NCBI GenBank assembly: GCA_905116865.2
Contig: CAJHNH020000721.1
Coordinates: forward strand, 87,782-151,781
Source: Candidula unifasciata
Lineage: Eukaryota > Mollusca > Gastropoda > Stylommatophora > Geomitridae
Reading direction: 5' to 3'
Length of the DNA stretch: 64,000 nt
The notes under the pieces were generated by a model that had not been told where the DNA came from, searched no databases, and saw nothing but the letters and a program-made list of their open reading frames with translations. A program made the position numbers and the translations under genes. Below are positions 13,088 to 21,798 of this stretch, one piece after another (within the stretch, counting starts at the first letter, position 1; every line of letters starts with the position of its first letter).

Positions 13088-15631
13088 TATATAGATATAT
13101 ATATATATATATATATATATATGCTATATGGCGTCTATATAGATAGATATATATCATCAGGTGCCTTGCCGACTGGCGTGGGCGATCATGCTTCTCCACA
13201 GTCTGCAATCTCCTGCAGCATGTATCAGTTCGTGTGCCGACACACCTCCATACCTTGCAACAAAACTGTCAAGAATCTTCTCTCGTCTTCCTATATCCCT
13301 CCTGCCCCAGATCTTTCCAGTGGTCACATCATGTTCTATTTTCCCTCTTCTCATAACGTGGCTGAAAAATTATGACTATATATATAGATAGATAGACGGT
13401 TATATAGAGGTAACCTCCTCGCCCAGCTTGATCTTATCAGTTAGAGGAATATTCCGTCTCTAGGGTTTCATGCTGTTTGCTTTCATTACTTAGGAGAACA
13501 TTGAGGGTTACATGGGTGCTGCAGGTTTTCTGCTCCATGGTCATTAGGTTAGACATGCAGTCTGCATCCCGGGATCCATGGTGGGTATACCATCACTTGG
13601 ATGTCTACATTTGCACACTGTAAAATGTACTCGGTATGTTGGAATTAGTACTGGTTTATTTTTTGAAGCCATTTCTTCCCTACATAGACAGCCCACTGAT
13701 GTTGGCTTGACACTTTCTGCCTCGTGTTCATTTTTACATGTACTGACAATTTGATTTCTGTGATTGCAGGACTTTGACCTGTGTGTTAATTGCTACAAGA
13801 AGGAGAACCATCACCACGAGATGATCAAACTTGGCCTGGGCCTTGACGACATTTCTAGCTCAGGCAAGGAAGAAAACCCACAGGAGTCTCGTCGCAAGTC
13901 CATCCAGCGTTGCATCACATCCCTGGTGCACGCCTGCCAGTGCAAGAATGCCAACTGCCGCATCAACGCTTGCCACAAAATGAAGCGTGTCGTTGCTCAT
14001 ACCTTGAGTTGTCGCCGCAAGACCAATAATGGCTGCCCCATCTGCAAGCAGATGATTGCCCTGTGCTGTTACCATGCCAAACACTGTACAGAGAACAAGT
14101 GTCCTGTTCCATTTTGTCCTCAGCTGAAACAAAAGTTGAGGCAGAAACAACTCCTGACCAACTTTCATCAGGCTCAGATGCTGCGTCGCCGTGTGGCATT
14201 GATGACCAACAATGCTTCCAGCAATAACAGCAGTAGCAGCAGCAGCAGCACCACCAATGGACCAACAAGTGTGACAAACCAGGATTCATCACCCTCATCC
14301 ACATCATCTTCGCCTTTCTCCGGCGGCAGTCTGGGCAAAGCTCCTGGACCTCCCCGGGCGGCTGTCATAGCGGCGCAGGATGCCCAGCTACAGGCAGAGA
14401 AACAGAGGCAGGTGGCTGCTGTGCCCACCATGAACTCAATTGGCAAACAAGCAATGCAGCCGCCAGTCAGACCTTCACCTCCCGCTGTAGGACCTTTGAC
14501 TGGCAAGCCAGTTGCTAGTGCTCAGAGACCTCCTTGGCCTTCATACCCACAGGCAGCTCCACAACCACCTCGACCTGGGATGAGTGGTAACATGAGACTG
14601 CAGAGTATACAGCTGCCACACACTCAGCCGCAACAGCTCCAGCCTGCGCAGCAGCCACCGGTGCCGCCCATTGGTCCTAGTGCTGTGAACACTACTGCTG
14701 TTTCAGCAGCTGCTGGTGCCTCGCCTATTGGCCCAGCTGTGCACACCATGCTGCAGGCCTTCAAGAACCAGAACTTTTCCCAAGCTGAGTGGCTGTCTGT
14801 CCTCAGGAAGAATCCTCAGCTCATGGCTCAGGTGTTGAAACTTAAAAATCAGAAAATGATGCAGCAACAACAACAACAACAGCAGCAGCAACAACAACAA
14901 CAACAACCTCAGCAACAGATGCATGCTATGCCCAACATGGGCCAGCCTCTGCCCCAGGTGGTGTGCAGATGCAGCAGCAGCAGATGCGAAGCCAAATCAA
15001 CCAGATACTACCACAGCAGTACAGACAGCAGCAGTTACAAACTCAACAACAAACTTCTCCAATTAACCAGTTTGCTCAACCACAGCAGCCATTTGTGCAG
15101 CGGCCCCGTATGAACTTCCAGCAGACATTTCAGAATGACACCGGCCACAACATGCACCAGTTCCAGCAGCAGCATCTCATCCAGCACCAGCACCACCAGG
15201 CTCAGATGAAGCAGCAGATGGCTGGTGGCCAGCCCATGAGCCCCCAGTACCTGCTGACGCAGCAAGGAAACCCTTCACCCCAGCAGATGCTGCAGCAGGT
15301 CAGGTCTCCGCCAGCTGCCGCTGGGCTACCTCAGACAGTCAGATCTCCGCAACCCACGCCTTCGCCCCGCCAGCAGCCCATACCGTCCCCTCGCCAGCTA
15401 CAGCAGTCCCCCCACCATAACATGGTCAGCGGTCAGTCTCCGCTGCATGGGTTAGGTGTAGGGCAGGACACTTCACAAATGAACAGTGACCATGTTATGT
15501 TACCAACCTTACAGACTCACAACTCCATGTCGGGCATGACTAACTCAGATCTCACAATGGTCCAGCAGGACAGTGAGGTGGCCCCACTGACCCCCCAGGA
15601 CCAGTTAGCTCATTATGTGAACCAGATATAG
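997..15631 (+). CDS. CBP/p300 lysine acetyltransferase (3' half of gene, eight exons)
   Basis: Orthologue of CREB-binding protein/p300, the nuclear transcriptional coactivator that acetylates histones and many other proteins from acetyl-CoA. Exons seen: 997-1064, 1985-2132, 3654-3794, 4621-4900, 6666-6863, 8769-8931, 11221-11502, 13770-15631. All have AG/GT borders and consistent phases except the 163-nt exon 6. Domain order is end of the cysteine-rich PHD/RING region, HAT core, lysine-rich autoinhibitory loop, ZZ finger, TAZ2 finger, NCBD-like helices, glutamine-rich tail. The KIX and bromodomain parts must lie left of the window. About 1046 codons are present. As assembled two frameshifts (8814-8819 and about 14958-14963) prevent a continuous product. 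Strong conservation elsewhere suggests a live gene with sequence errors or allelic indels rather than a pseudogene. Whether the animal has one or two CBP/p300 genes cannot be told here, so no specific symbol is given. Confidence 0.95.
1065..1984. other. p300 intron with LINE copy 2 and possible SINE remnant
   Basis: Intron between two p300 exons. Besides the LINE at 1126-1478, positions about 1800-1848 read in reverse resemble the A-box side of a tRNA-like SINE head (TGGTGTAGTGGTTAG). No clear B-box follows, so that part is weak. Confidence 0.5.
1126..1478 (+). mobile_element. LINE 3' end, copy 2 (internally deleted)
   Basis: Same family as 1-413. The open stretch from 1128 reads [13 protein letters not shown] and then an EMRYLRKV block. 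Alignment to copy 1 by eye shows an internal loss of roughly 180 bp after about 1340, then the shared end ACACCCCAAGGTAGAA ... GCGACTAA. Degenerate and without the TAAG tail. Confidence 0.72.
1985..2132 (+). CDS. p300 exon: N-terminal HAT lobe
   Basis: 148 nt, acceptor TTCAG at 1980-1984, donor GTTTGT at 2133. It starts by completing an AAG codon and encodes the start of the HAT domain, including [12 protein letters not shown] and [13 protein letters not shown] then TEVKPLMKK. In CBP/p300 this block (EDRVNKFL ... AGEV-VRVVASSDK-VEVKP) is highly conserved. Reading straight through the donor would give FVH-like residues resembling human, but the next exon supplies its own G TTT GGT, so 2132 is the better donor. 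Confidence 0.93.
2133..3046. other. p300 intron, nothing recognised
   Basis: First part of the intron. Short open frames exist around 2294-2713 but none resembles a known protein and none has splice-site support. Confidence 0.6.
3047..3620. repeat. minisatellite, about 57-64 bp unit, nine copies
   Basis: Tandem copies of a unit containing GGACAGATGTTCTCTGCACT, AGAGTAAAGAAGCTAGAGAG and ATATTTGATATGTTATATAA. The array ends only about 35 bp before the splice acceptor of the next HAT exon (3654). Edge copies are more divergent than central ones, as usual for a minisatellite. Confidence 0.9.
3654..3794 (+). CDS. p300 exon: HAT domain ([22 protein letters not shown] block)
   Basis: 141 nt, acceptor CAG at 3651-3653, donor GTCAGT at 3795. 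It encodes the near-invariant HAT segment with [19 protein letters not shown] and ends in NTR split across the intron (AG then A). The upstream pyrimidine tract is short and the minisatellite lies immediately upstream. Confidence 0.95.
3795..4620. other. p300 intron with a C18 run
   Basis: Intron. It contains an 18-base poly-C at 4399-4416. The stretch 4080-4200 looks like dispersed repeat sequence but I cannot assign it. Confidence 0.5.
4621..4900 (+). CDS. p300 exon: catalytic HAT core
   Basis: 280 nt, acceptor CCACAG at 4615-4620, donor GTATTT at 4901. It encodes the acetyl-CoA-binding core: YISYLDSV (the Asp corresponds to human p300 D1399), then [33 protein letters not shown] (the Trp matches W1436) and [10 protein letters not shown] (the Tyr matches catalytic Y1467). 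All residues known to be needed for the p300 hit-and-run mechanism are present, so the HAT should be active if the protein is made. Confidence 0.97.
4901..5534. repeat. p300 intron with degenerate GTTAGTTTATATGTACTCC repeats
   Basis: From about 5150 to 5420 the intron is made of degenerate tandem units with the words CAGTTAGTTTATATGTACTC and CTGTATGTTCAGTTAG. The period is irregular, so this looks like an old decayed minisatellite. Confidence 0.6.
5535..5640 (+). repeat. dispersed repeat, inverted partner at 49980-50085
   Basis: About 105 bp here match the reverse complement of 49980-50085 at roughly 85 percent by eye. Shared words include TCTTGCTAGTGACACTTG-like and GAGTCCCATGCCTCCTCATA-like blocks. 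No coding potential. The family is unknown to me. Confidence 0.75.
5641..6665. other. p300 intron, nothing recognised
   Basis: Intron with homopolymer runs (C11 near 5723, G10 near 6386). No gene or known mobile element seen. Confidence 0.5.
6666..6863 (+). CDS. p300 exon: C-terminal HAT lobe and acidic helix
   Basis: 198 nt, phase 0 at both ends, acceptor TGCAG at 6661-6665, donor GTAAGT at 6864. It encodes [20 protein letters not shown] followed by [18 protein letters not shown] (human has EGDFWPNVLEESIKELEQ) and an E/K-rich helix leading into the autoinhibitory loop. Confidence 0.96.
6902..7806. repeat. minisatellite, 59-bp unit, about 15 copies
   Basis: Units share GTCTTGGCATGTCAGTGTTT, CTGGTATGGTTGTTTGTGTT and GAGAGTTGTCTGACTGTG. 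The array begins about 40 bp after the donor at 6864. It carries no stop-free frame worth calling a gene. Confidence 0.93.
7807..8314. other. p300 intron, nothing recognised
   Basis: Unremarkable intron sequence between the 59-bp minisatellite and a SINE copy. Confidence 0.5.
8315..8602 (-). mobile_element. tRNA-derived SINE, family A (with 77-bp internal duplication)
   Basis: Read in reverse this begins GCCCGGCTGGCTAGC (A-box-like) and has GGGTTCACGCCC (B-box-like), then a body with CTCATTTCTCCCAGATTTAC and AAGGCCGAAGGGTT. A second copy in the other orientation is at 53892-54105. A 77-bp block of the body is duplicated in tandem here (8357-8433 and 8434-8512). Confidence 0.8.
8769..8931 (+). 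CDS. p300 exon: lysine-rich autoinhibitory loop, frame-broken
   Basis: Acceptor ATTCAG at 8763-8768 after a pyrimidine tract, donor GTATGT at 8932. In the incoming frame it reads [17 protein letters not shown] and then stops. One base skipped in the A6 run 8814-8819 changes the frame to [14 protein letters not shown] and [17 protein letters not shown], the expected p300 sequence. The exon is 163 nt, one more than the multiple of three required by phase-0 neighbours. In mammals this lysine-rich loop is the autoacetylated autoinhibitory segment of the HAT. Homopolymer miscall, polymorphism or a real mutation are all possible. Confidence 0.88.
8983..9420 (+). mobile_element. tRNA-derived SINE, family D (split by a LINE insertion)
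   Basis: Head at 8983-9060: CTGTGGCTTAGGCATTGCGA then GGGTTTGATCTCC (B-box-like). Body resumes after 9314 with AATGGCAAACTACTG, TTTGCCTAGAAAAACCACAA and an end near CGCAACTAAC. Other copies: head only at 22028-22092 (+), 47770-47880 (-) and 58744-58988 (-). The 9105-9314 insert is a LINE-R 3' end. Confidence 0.8.
9105..9314 (-). mobile_element. LINE-R 3' fragment inserted in SINE
   Basis: Minus-strand copy of the 30735-30930 LINE 3' end; its 3' tail is the CAT repeat at 9105-9116. It is flanked by an 11-bp direct repeat AATGGCAAACT at 9094-9104 and 9315-9325, which is SINE sequence. This is a textbook 5'-truncated target-primed insertion. Confidence 0.88.
9421..9938. other. p300 intron, nothing recognised
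   Basis: T/C-rich intron sequence. A few AG-ended pyrimidine tracts occur, but no coding continuation of p300 is found or needed here. Confidence 0.5.
9950..10428 (+). mobile_element. 5'-truncated RTE-like LINE with 11-bp target duplication
   Basis: It encodes the C-terminal part of a non-LTR ORF2: [52 protein letters not shown] and a DRTTWHELV motif. It ends in a GAA-repeat tail (10418-10427). Flanks carry AGCATTTGGTT at 9939-9949 and 10429-10439. Interrupted by stops, so inactive. Same family as 26150-28190. Confidence 0.88.
10440..11220. other. p300 intron with degenerate GATTACTGCTGATG repeats
   Basis: Intron. Between about 10865 and 11100 the phrases GTAGATTACTGCT and GATGTGTATG recur irregularly, a decayed minisatellite. 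No gene seen. Confidence 0.55.
11221..11502 (+). CDS. p300 exon: end of HAT region and first half of ZZ finger
   Basis: 282 nt, phase 0, acceptor CTCCAG at 11215-11220, donor GTAAGT at 11503. It encodes VFFVIRLH (human VFFVIHLH), [21 protein letters not shown] and then the ZZ finger start YTCNNCK with HCNICD, giving two C-x2-C pairs. The ZZ finger of p300 binds histone H3 tails and SUMO and is completed in the next exon. Confidence 0.97.
11600..12295. repeat. minisatellite, 42-bp unit, about 16 copies
   Basis: Units share TCTGGTCATTATTTGACTGT and CCTAACATTTGTTGAAACAA. Because 42 is a multiple of three, short open frames appear on both strands (for example 11912-12196 minus); they are repeat artefacts. 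It lies within the p300 intron just 3' of the ZZ exon. Confidence 0.93.
12370..12785 (-). mobile_element. mariner-like element remnant with TA target duplication
   Basis: Left end CAAGGTTCGACAATTAAG and right end CTAGTTGTCGGACCTTG form imperfect inverted repeats, each bordered by TA (12368-12369 and 12786-12787), as in Tc1/mariner. On the minus strand 12390-12605 encodes the N-terminal helix-turn-helix of a mariner transposase: [26 protein letters not shown] and RWYSQFKSG. The catalytic DDE/D part is missing. Dead, internally deleted copy. Confidence 0.88.
12796..13153. repeat. compound microsatellite (GT)n, (CT)n, (AC)n, (AT)n
   Basis: GT run near 12796-12828, CT-rich 12838-12862, AC near 12894-12924, then about 200 bp of mostly AT dinucleotide to 13130. 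All open frames here are low-complexity artefacts. Confidence 0.95.
13154..13376 (-). mobile_element. RTE-like LINE-B 3' fragment in AT microsatellite
   Basis: Minus-strand translation gives [19 protein letters not shown], then [20 protein letters not shown], the C-terminal tail of a LINE reverse transcriptase. The same tail occurs at 24670-25340 (-), 17985-18395 (+) and 49605-49890 (+). AT-rich sequence is on both sides, so it appears to have landed in the microsatellite. Confidence 0.85.
13377..13769. other. p300 intron end, nothing recognised
   Basis: Sequence leading to the acceptor TTGCAG at 13764-13769. No repeat or gene recognised. Confidence 0.5.
13770..15631 (+). CDS. p300 last exon: ZZ end, TAZ2, NCBD-like segment, Q-rich tail (frame-broken)
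   Basis: It opens with [18 protein letters not shown] (second half of the ZZ finger, including the two zinc-binding His). TAZ2 follows at about 13890-14150: [52 protein letters not shown] and CPVPFC, the HCCC zinc clusters that bind transactivation domains. After an S/P-rich linker, 14730-14855 encodes an NCBD-like segment ([11 protein letters not shown] ... [17 protein letters not shown]; human ALQDLL ... LKSNPQLMAAF). Polyglutamine follows at 14863-14925. The original frame runs to a stop at 15111-15113; the frame from 14963 continues with [17 protein letters not shown] to YVNQI and TAG at 15629-15631. Skipping two bases near 14961-14962 joins them. The exon is 1862 nt, two over a multiple of three. 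Confidence 0.93.
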
Positions 15632-17424
15632 CGGCGCTGTGTTTGTGAATATTCCTCTCTCTCTCTCATACTCTCTTTCTCTGTCTCTCTCTCTCTCTCT
15701 ACCTGCTAGTAATTTATCAGTTGACAAGATTATGTGTACGAAGCTTGTTTCTTGTACAAAGTTCTGCTCTTTGAACAAATGTGATTATCTTCGTTGTTTC
15801 CATTCAGAGTTTTATATTTTTTACTGAACACAGAGTTGTCAATTGTATTTGTTCACTGATGCCATGTTTGTCGTTGCTGTAAACGTGCTGGTTGTGTGGC
15901 AAGTATTTCTGGCTGTTCTATGTAAATACATAATTTTTGGTATGTACAGAACTTGTTCACACTTAAGCACTTGGAGGAAAATGTGAAGAATGTTTGCTAA
16001 TTTACAAATACATCTGTACAGTTACATGTGTGTGCATTACAGAGCTCTATTTGAGATAGATCTCACTGCAGGCAAATGAGGGCGGGAAAGCCCATTTATA
16101 AAGAAACATTTTTTTGGTCTGTGATCAGTCTAATATGGTTTTAAAGAGTCACTCTGACCCCAGTCTGGATGAATTGTGGGATGTATTGCTGCTCCATCTT
16201 TAGCAAGAAGGTTAAGTATGGAAGCCACCCTAACTTCTGGGCCGCTAGATAAATATTTTTTTTTTTTTTTTGGTGCTGAAGTTTGTAATTGCTTGCAGTG
16301 TCCATAGTCACTAGGAATTGGGGACGAGAGTTTTGCACTTGCCAGGTTTTGTACCTATGGTTAGCCAGAGACTGCTAATTACTGGGCAGCTGTATGAGTG
16401 GTCCAGTTGCTTTACTACTGCGATATAATGTATATGAGACACTGACATTATTGGTGCTAAGTGTATCATATATCTCTGGGTGTGTTGTGAGTGAGTGAGG
16501 ATGTGTTCCTGTCATAAACGAGTTCATGCCTGATAAGTTTTAATTGTTTATTTGAAATGGTTCACTTAGCTGATCATCCTGGCAGTAGTTGTTCATTAGG
16601 CTTGGGGGGAAAACAGTTGCCAAAAGTCATTCCATAAGTAAAGATTTTCTGATTTGACCATTCTGGTGTAAGATGACAGTAAACAACTACTGGCTGAGTG
16701 TATGGCTGTGACGTTTGGACGTGAAGCCTGTGCAGTTTTGTGTTGTTAGCCTAGCTAATGTAGCTGGAGATGTGCTGGGGTGGGTTGTGTTTTCTCCCTG
16801 GATCATCCTTGTGTTTGGTCTCCATTAGTGATGTAGAGTTTAAAGCGTCTGTGCTGGCTCACGCATGATCTGGTTAGATTCTTGGTATTGATTTGAGTTT
16901 GTGCAAAAATCACACACATCTCGCACACATGCATGCATGCCCACCCCTTTCCCTGGCAGTGAAACAGGGCTGCTTACATGGGTCAGCAAGAAGCTGCCAT
17001 GTGTATGTAAACATCCCTATGCATTTTCAAGTTAAATAATGCGGGTGAGCCTGGTTTTAGCCTAAGCTAAATTTTAAGTTGAAAACCCAGCACACACAAA
17101 AATATATCTTCTGGTGTAGACACATGTGAATCCTCGGAAGCACTGGGTAGTTCATGTACAGTGCTGAGATTCTTGCATCTTTGGGAGGCGACTGCACACT
17201 TGAGCAAACATATATGTGGAAGCCATTGACTGAAACCAGATAGACTATTTAAGCATGAGCTGGTTGCCCAGAAGTTTCATGTTGCTGGATGAGCACACTG
17301 CACAGCTGGTGTCACAGTCAGGTGGTAATACTTCACCGGTGCTGCTGTTTTTATTTTCAGACCTACATACATATCAACCTGCTTGTTGTTATAATAATAA
17401 ACAGTTGTGTTCAGTTGGAATAAA
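15632..17424 (+). other. probable p300 3' UTR
   Basis: Noncoding sequence after the p300 stop, starting with a CT-rich run (15653-15702). No gene or transposon is recognisable until the SINE near 17690, and two AATAAA signals occur at 17396 and 17419. The UTR extent is inferred, not shown. Confidence 0.5.
17396..17424 (+). promoter_or_regulatory. candidate p300 polyadenylation signals
   Basis: Two AATAAA hexamers, 17396-17401 and 17419-17424, followed by GT-rich sequence (TGTGAATGTG, TTTTGCGTTGG). They are the first good pair downstream of the p300 stop and precede transposon DNA. A further AATAAA is at 20247-20252. Confidence 0.45.
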
Positions 17425-17689
17425 AGCTTCTACATGTGAATGTGCTCACTTTTGCGTTGGCATGGCCCATTTAAGCACGGTAGATAAAGGTACCACGCAG
17501 TGTTAAAAAATATTTGAATTATTAGGGACGGAAAGTTACTGGTCGCACTACCTCATATGATTTGAGGTTTTAAAAAACAGATCAACATCATGGCACACAG
17601 GTGTAACCCTTAAGTGCTCCATTCTTCTTCTAACTCAAGTTTGAGTCCGAAGAAGCTCAGCACAGTTCACAGGTTCTGTAGCACAGGTG

Positions 17690-17955
17690 AGGATCATACA
17701 ATTTTTTTGGTAGATTTTGACTCAAAATTATCCCCGGGCATTGCTGTTAGGCTACTCTTTTCAATTTCTAATTGCCAAGGACATTTTTACGTGCGCAACA
17801 ATGCACATGGGCGTCTTATTTCACTATCCAGAGACCAGGGGGAATTACTAGAAGTCCATGTGAAAAATCCCAGCCTTTAACTTACCGAGGATTGAACCCG
17901 GAACCTCTAGCACTCGAGATGGACATTATGCCTCAATACCACACATCCCCCTTGC
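17690..17955 (-). mobile_element. tRNA-derived SINE, family C
   Basis: The reverse strand has GTGTGGTATTGAGGC (A-box-like) and CCGGGTTCAATCCTCG (a good B-box) about 45 bp apart, then a body with TGCGCACGTAAAAATGTCC. Only one convincing copy in this window. Confidence 0.65.
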
Positions 17956-17984
17956 CTAAGTAATATCCCATGGCAGATGGGTTT

Positions 17985-18395
17985 TTTTCCCAGCAATATC
18001 CCATGATTTAACATACGGCTGTGAAGCCTGGACAATTAATAAACAAGCTGAACAATATTGATCTTGAGGCCTCGGAGATGTGGTTTCACAGAAGATCCTA
18101 AGAAGAGCAACCCATATGTTTTGAAAGAGGTGAATACTCAAAGACAGCTTTTCACAAACATCAGGAAGAGACAATCATCATTTTTTGGTCATGTTATGAG
18201 AAGATGGAAAAAATAACTTTTTGTGACCACTGGAAAGAGAGACGAGGGAGGACAGTGCGAGAGGATTCTTAACAGTCTTTTGTCATGGCATGGAGGGGTG
18301 TAAATTATGAACTGGTACACGCAGCTATGGATCGCAGATTTTAGAGGCATGATTGCCCATGCCAATCGGCAAAGCACTTGATGGTGATGAATATC
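17985..18395 (+). mobile_element. RTE-like LINE-B fragment (+)
   Basis: Degenerate + strand copy. Recognisable pieces are LTYGCEAWTINKQ, RQSSFFGHVMRR-like DNA around 18170-18205 and the RLW ... IAHANRQST-like end, followed by GATGGTGATGA as the short-repeat tail. Several frameshifts. Confidence 0.75.
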
Positions 18396-20370
18396 CCATG
18401 GCTGGTTGGCAGTCTTAGTAATTTCTAATGGCTGTATTTTGTGCTGGCTACAAGAAAGCTTCTGGTGTTTGCAGTCACCAGGGCCGTGCGTAAAGGGGTT
18501 CCGGATCAGGTCAAACAGTCTTAATGTTAAAAAGCTGCAGAAAAAATGCAAGCAGAAACACTAGTTTATAGAACTGCTGTAAAGGTCTCTTTTCTCGCTA
18601 GCTGCACGTCACTCATGCTAGGCTGCTCATATTTGTATAGACCTGACACTGAGTGCTGTGGTTAGCATCAGGCCAGCCATTCTTACTTTGAAGGTCTTCA
18701 CCTGATGCCCATTTTAGGCTGATTCCACCTGATACATCTGCAGTGTTACATTTTGTTGTTGTCTTCTACCCTAATAGTAGTGCAGACCTGGTAAGGAGAA
18801 CTCACCGGGGACACAAGAATGTCTTCTTCTTATCAGAAATTCCTCCTAACCAGGTAAGAATTCAAGCAAGAAAAATTACCCGGGATAAACAAGTTGTTCT
18901 AAACAAAATCAATTTGGCCCATCCAAGATCGCCTTAAGGGTCTGCACTGTATTGTAGCTCTAGCCTACTGGTTTCTGGATCTCTTCTCCTTATCATTTCT
19001 TTATCTGTTCATGAGTGTTGAGCTACTTTATATCTAGATCAGTGAGCCAGTTTGACTTTATGAACATTCGTCTAGATGACTCATGGTTAGGGAGATATTG
19101 CTGGGTGGGTGGCCTCATTCTGAGGAAGTATGGTTAAAAGCTGGCCACTTGGCAGTCTTGTTTGTTTGTCCACCCTGAACCTTGGTGTTATGTGATCTCT
19201 GATGCCACGGAAGGTCAGGTATTTACTTGAAGAAGTTGATTTCTGCAGATTTGATTGTTTCAGTGTGTGTTAGTGGGGATTTGACAGACGATGCTGCAGC
19301 TGTATTGTTGTGTAGATACTGGTGATTATATGTTTTGGGGATTATGTTTGCAATGCTGGTGTGTAGATGTTGATGTGTAGATGTTGATGTGTTTTGAGAT
19401 TCTGGTGTGGATAGACCTGTGTAGATAGTGTGGCATTCTGCTTAGTTTTTTTTTTTTTTTTTCATTCTAGTATGCTGATGTGTGGGTGCAGCAGTGTTGG
19501 TGTGTAGTGCTCGTGTATTTTGGGATTATGTTGTATGGATGCAGCAGTGTTGGTGTGTTTTAGGATTATGGTGTGCTAATACGGGGGATGCAGGAATGTT
19601 GGTGTATAGATGCTTATGTGTTGAGATTCTGGTATGCTAATGTGTGGATGCAGAAGTGATGATTTGTTGTGGGATTCTAGTGCTAGCCAATGTGTGAATA
19701 GAGATGTGTTGACCAGGACTGCTACAAGACCTTACAGTCATCAGTTGAAGGCGTAATATGAGCAGTGGAGGAAGTCTGGTCAGCTTGTGCCAGTGTGTGG
19801 CTTGCATGCTCCAGCTTGTTCCAGTAGATGTTAGATTATTGTGGCTGAGTTGTGGAACTTTAGATGGCTTTCACTGTATATAGATAAATCACCAAGCATG
19901 TTCTATTTGCCAGCCAGGAGCTATCCCTCCCAAGCAGCAGGTGATTGTGTGATAGCATCCACGTAGTATTTATTACTGATAGATCCATTTTTATCATTCG
20001 CTATGTTGTCTGCTCATCCCCCCCCCCCCCTTCCACCCCTAGGGCTTCATGGCATCAGGACAGGGCGCACCCACCCAGAAACAATCAGCATTTCCTGGCG
20101 TGTATGGGAACAAAAGGGGATGTCAGTGTGTGCAACAGTGGTAGATGAGAATGCCGTTTGTGTGTGTGTGTGTCTGTTCCTCATTCTGTTCTTATACTTG
20201 ACTGCGATACCATCAGAGTTGAATCATTATTTCAGACATTTGTGTAAATAAAATTTGTGAGAACATTTTAATACTGACACCACTGTTGTTCATTTGTTTC
20301 TTAGTTGCTATAGTAACATTGTGTTTGCTTGTCATGTAGTCTCTCTGTTTAATTTTGCTAGGCTAGACCC
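18396..20370. other. intergenic; decayed GTGTTGGTGTG repeats
   Basis: No gene recognised. From about 19260 to 19720 there is an irregular G/T-rich repeat (GTGTAGATGTTGATGTG, GATTCTGGTGTG). Other marks are a T run near 19447-19462, a C13 near 20019-20031 and an AATAAA at 20247-20252 that could end a longer p300 isoform. Confidence 0.45.
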
Positions 20371-20850
20371 TGTGTGTAATTGTTGGGTAGTCCCTCTGTA
20401 TAATTGTTTAGTCCCAGCATTTGGCTTGTGGAATAGTTGCTCTGAATCATTGTTTACTCCCAACGTTTGCTTGTTAAGAAGTCTCTTTTCTATGTGTAAT
20501 GGTTGAGTAGTCCCTGTTTTTGCTTGTCCAGACGTCACTGTGTGTAATTGTTGAGAAGTCGCTATGTGTGATTGTCGAGTGGTACCAGTGTTTGATTGTT
20601 GAATAGTCCCTGTATGTGATGGTTGAGTAGTACCAGTGTTTGATTGTTGAATAGTCCCTGTATGTGATGGTTGAGTAGTACCAGTGTTTGATTGTTGAAT
20701 AGTCCCTGTATGTGATTGTTGAATAGTCCATGTGTTGGCTTGTCGAGTAGTCGCCATAGGTGGTTGTTAACTAATACTAGTGTTTGATTGTTGAATAGTC
20801 CCTGTGTGTAAATGTTGAGTTGTCCATGTGTTTGATTTCATTCTGGTGCT
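20371..20850. repeat. dimeric minisatellite, 24-bp half units in a 48-bp repeat
   Basis: The best copies (20580-20725) repeat every 48 bp. Each 48-mer is two related 24-mers, TGATTGTTGAATAGTCCCTG and TGATGGTTGAGTAGTACCAG plus four bases each. Flanking copies are monomeric and diverged. Open frames here (20332-20757 minus) are artefacts. Confidence 0.85.
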
Positions 20851-20999
20851 GGTTTGCACAGGCAACCAGAGACAAGACACGTGCAATCTGAGATACTGTT
20901 TTAAACAATCATAGACTAAGAAATAGTATAAATACGGGGGTGTATTTTAACTGCTCTGCTACCAGGCATAACTGTTGACTTGGCGATGGAGAAATGTGC

Positions 21000-21798
21000 A
21001 GGAAATAACAGCAACTGAATTCTTCTTCTTCCTCTTTCGTTCGCCTGAAATAAGTTATCTATATCAGCAGTTTTGTCTCTTGTATAAATTTCACTGTCGT
21101 TGTTAGTTCATTCAGTGGTCCATAGAGTTTACGTTCCACTGTTGTTCTTTCTGGCCAAAAGGTTTGCCTTAATGTGTCAAAATCAGTGCAGTCCTGGAGT
21201 ACATGCTCTGCGGTCTGGGGCACCTTTCCAAGGTTGGTGCACTCTGGCTGATATACCTTTCTTGAATTTTGTGAGAGAATTGATCATCACAGTGGCATTT
21301 GTACATGTGGTCACAATCTGGTAATCGGTAATTGGTTGTCCCATCTCTTTCTCTTCTGATTTCCAGTTGGCTTGTTCTCCAAATTCCCATTGCGGATCCA
21401 GCCAATATGTCTGCCTGTTCATTACCCACCGCGCCGGCACAGCATAGAGAAAAGATCCAAAGTATGCTCACCACCCGTGACCTTTCCAGTAAAGCTAGCC
21501 ACTCTGTTCGAAGCATCCCTGTCTTCACCTTTTTCAGCATGCTTTCAGATTCTGTTACAATTACCACATGTGTATGCATCTTGTTCTCTAGCCACCAGAG
21601 AGCTGCAGTTATCGCCTCCACGTCCATTCCTATGCTAGATGTTGTGGTGTCAAATGCTAGGCTGTCTTGAAATAAAGATTGTCCATTGGCTTTCGCTATG
21701 AACCCCCAGGCACTTCTCTTTCCTCTCAACACTGAACCATAGATAATCTGATCACCTGGGCGTGAATTGTGAATCAACTGTTGGACTTCAACATCCAT
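21000..21798 (-). mobile_element. LINE-RH fragment with RNase H domain
   Basis: The minus-strand frame 21169-21798 encodes an RNase H-like domain of a non-LTR retrotransposon: GFIAKANG, DVEAITAALWWLENK, VVIVTESESM, and GNEQADILAGSA, which corresponds to the GNE-AD-LAGSA signature. A related but distinct copy is on the + strand at 22095-23335. 5' truncated; its 5' edge abuts the SINE at 21797. Confidence 0.82.

Noticed and set aside
12617..13375. Open frames over the GT/AC/AT tract
   Set aside because: Low-complexity microsatellite translation.
13860..14506. Minus-strand open frames opposite the p300 last exon
   Set aside because: Shadows of the p300 coding sequence.
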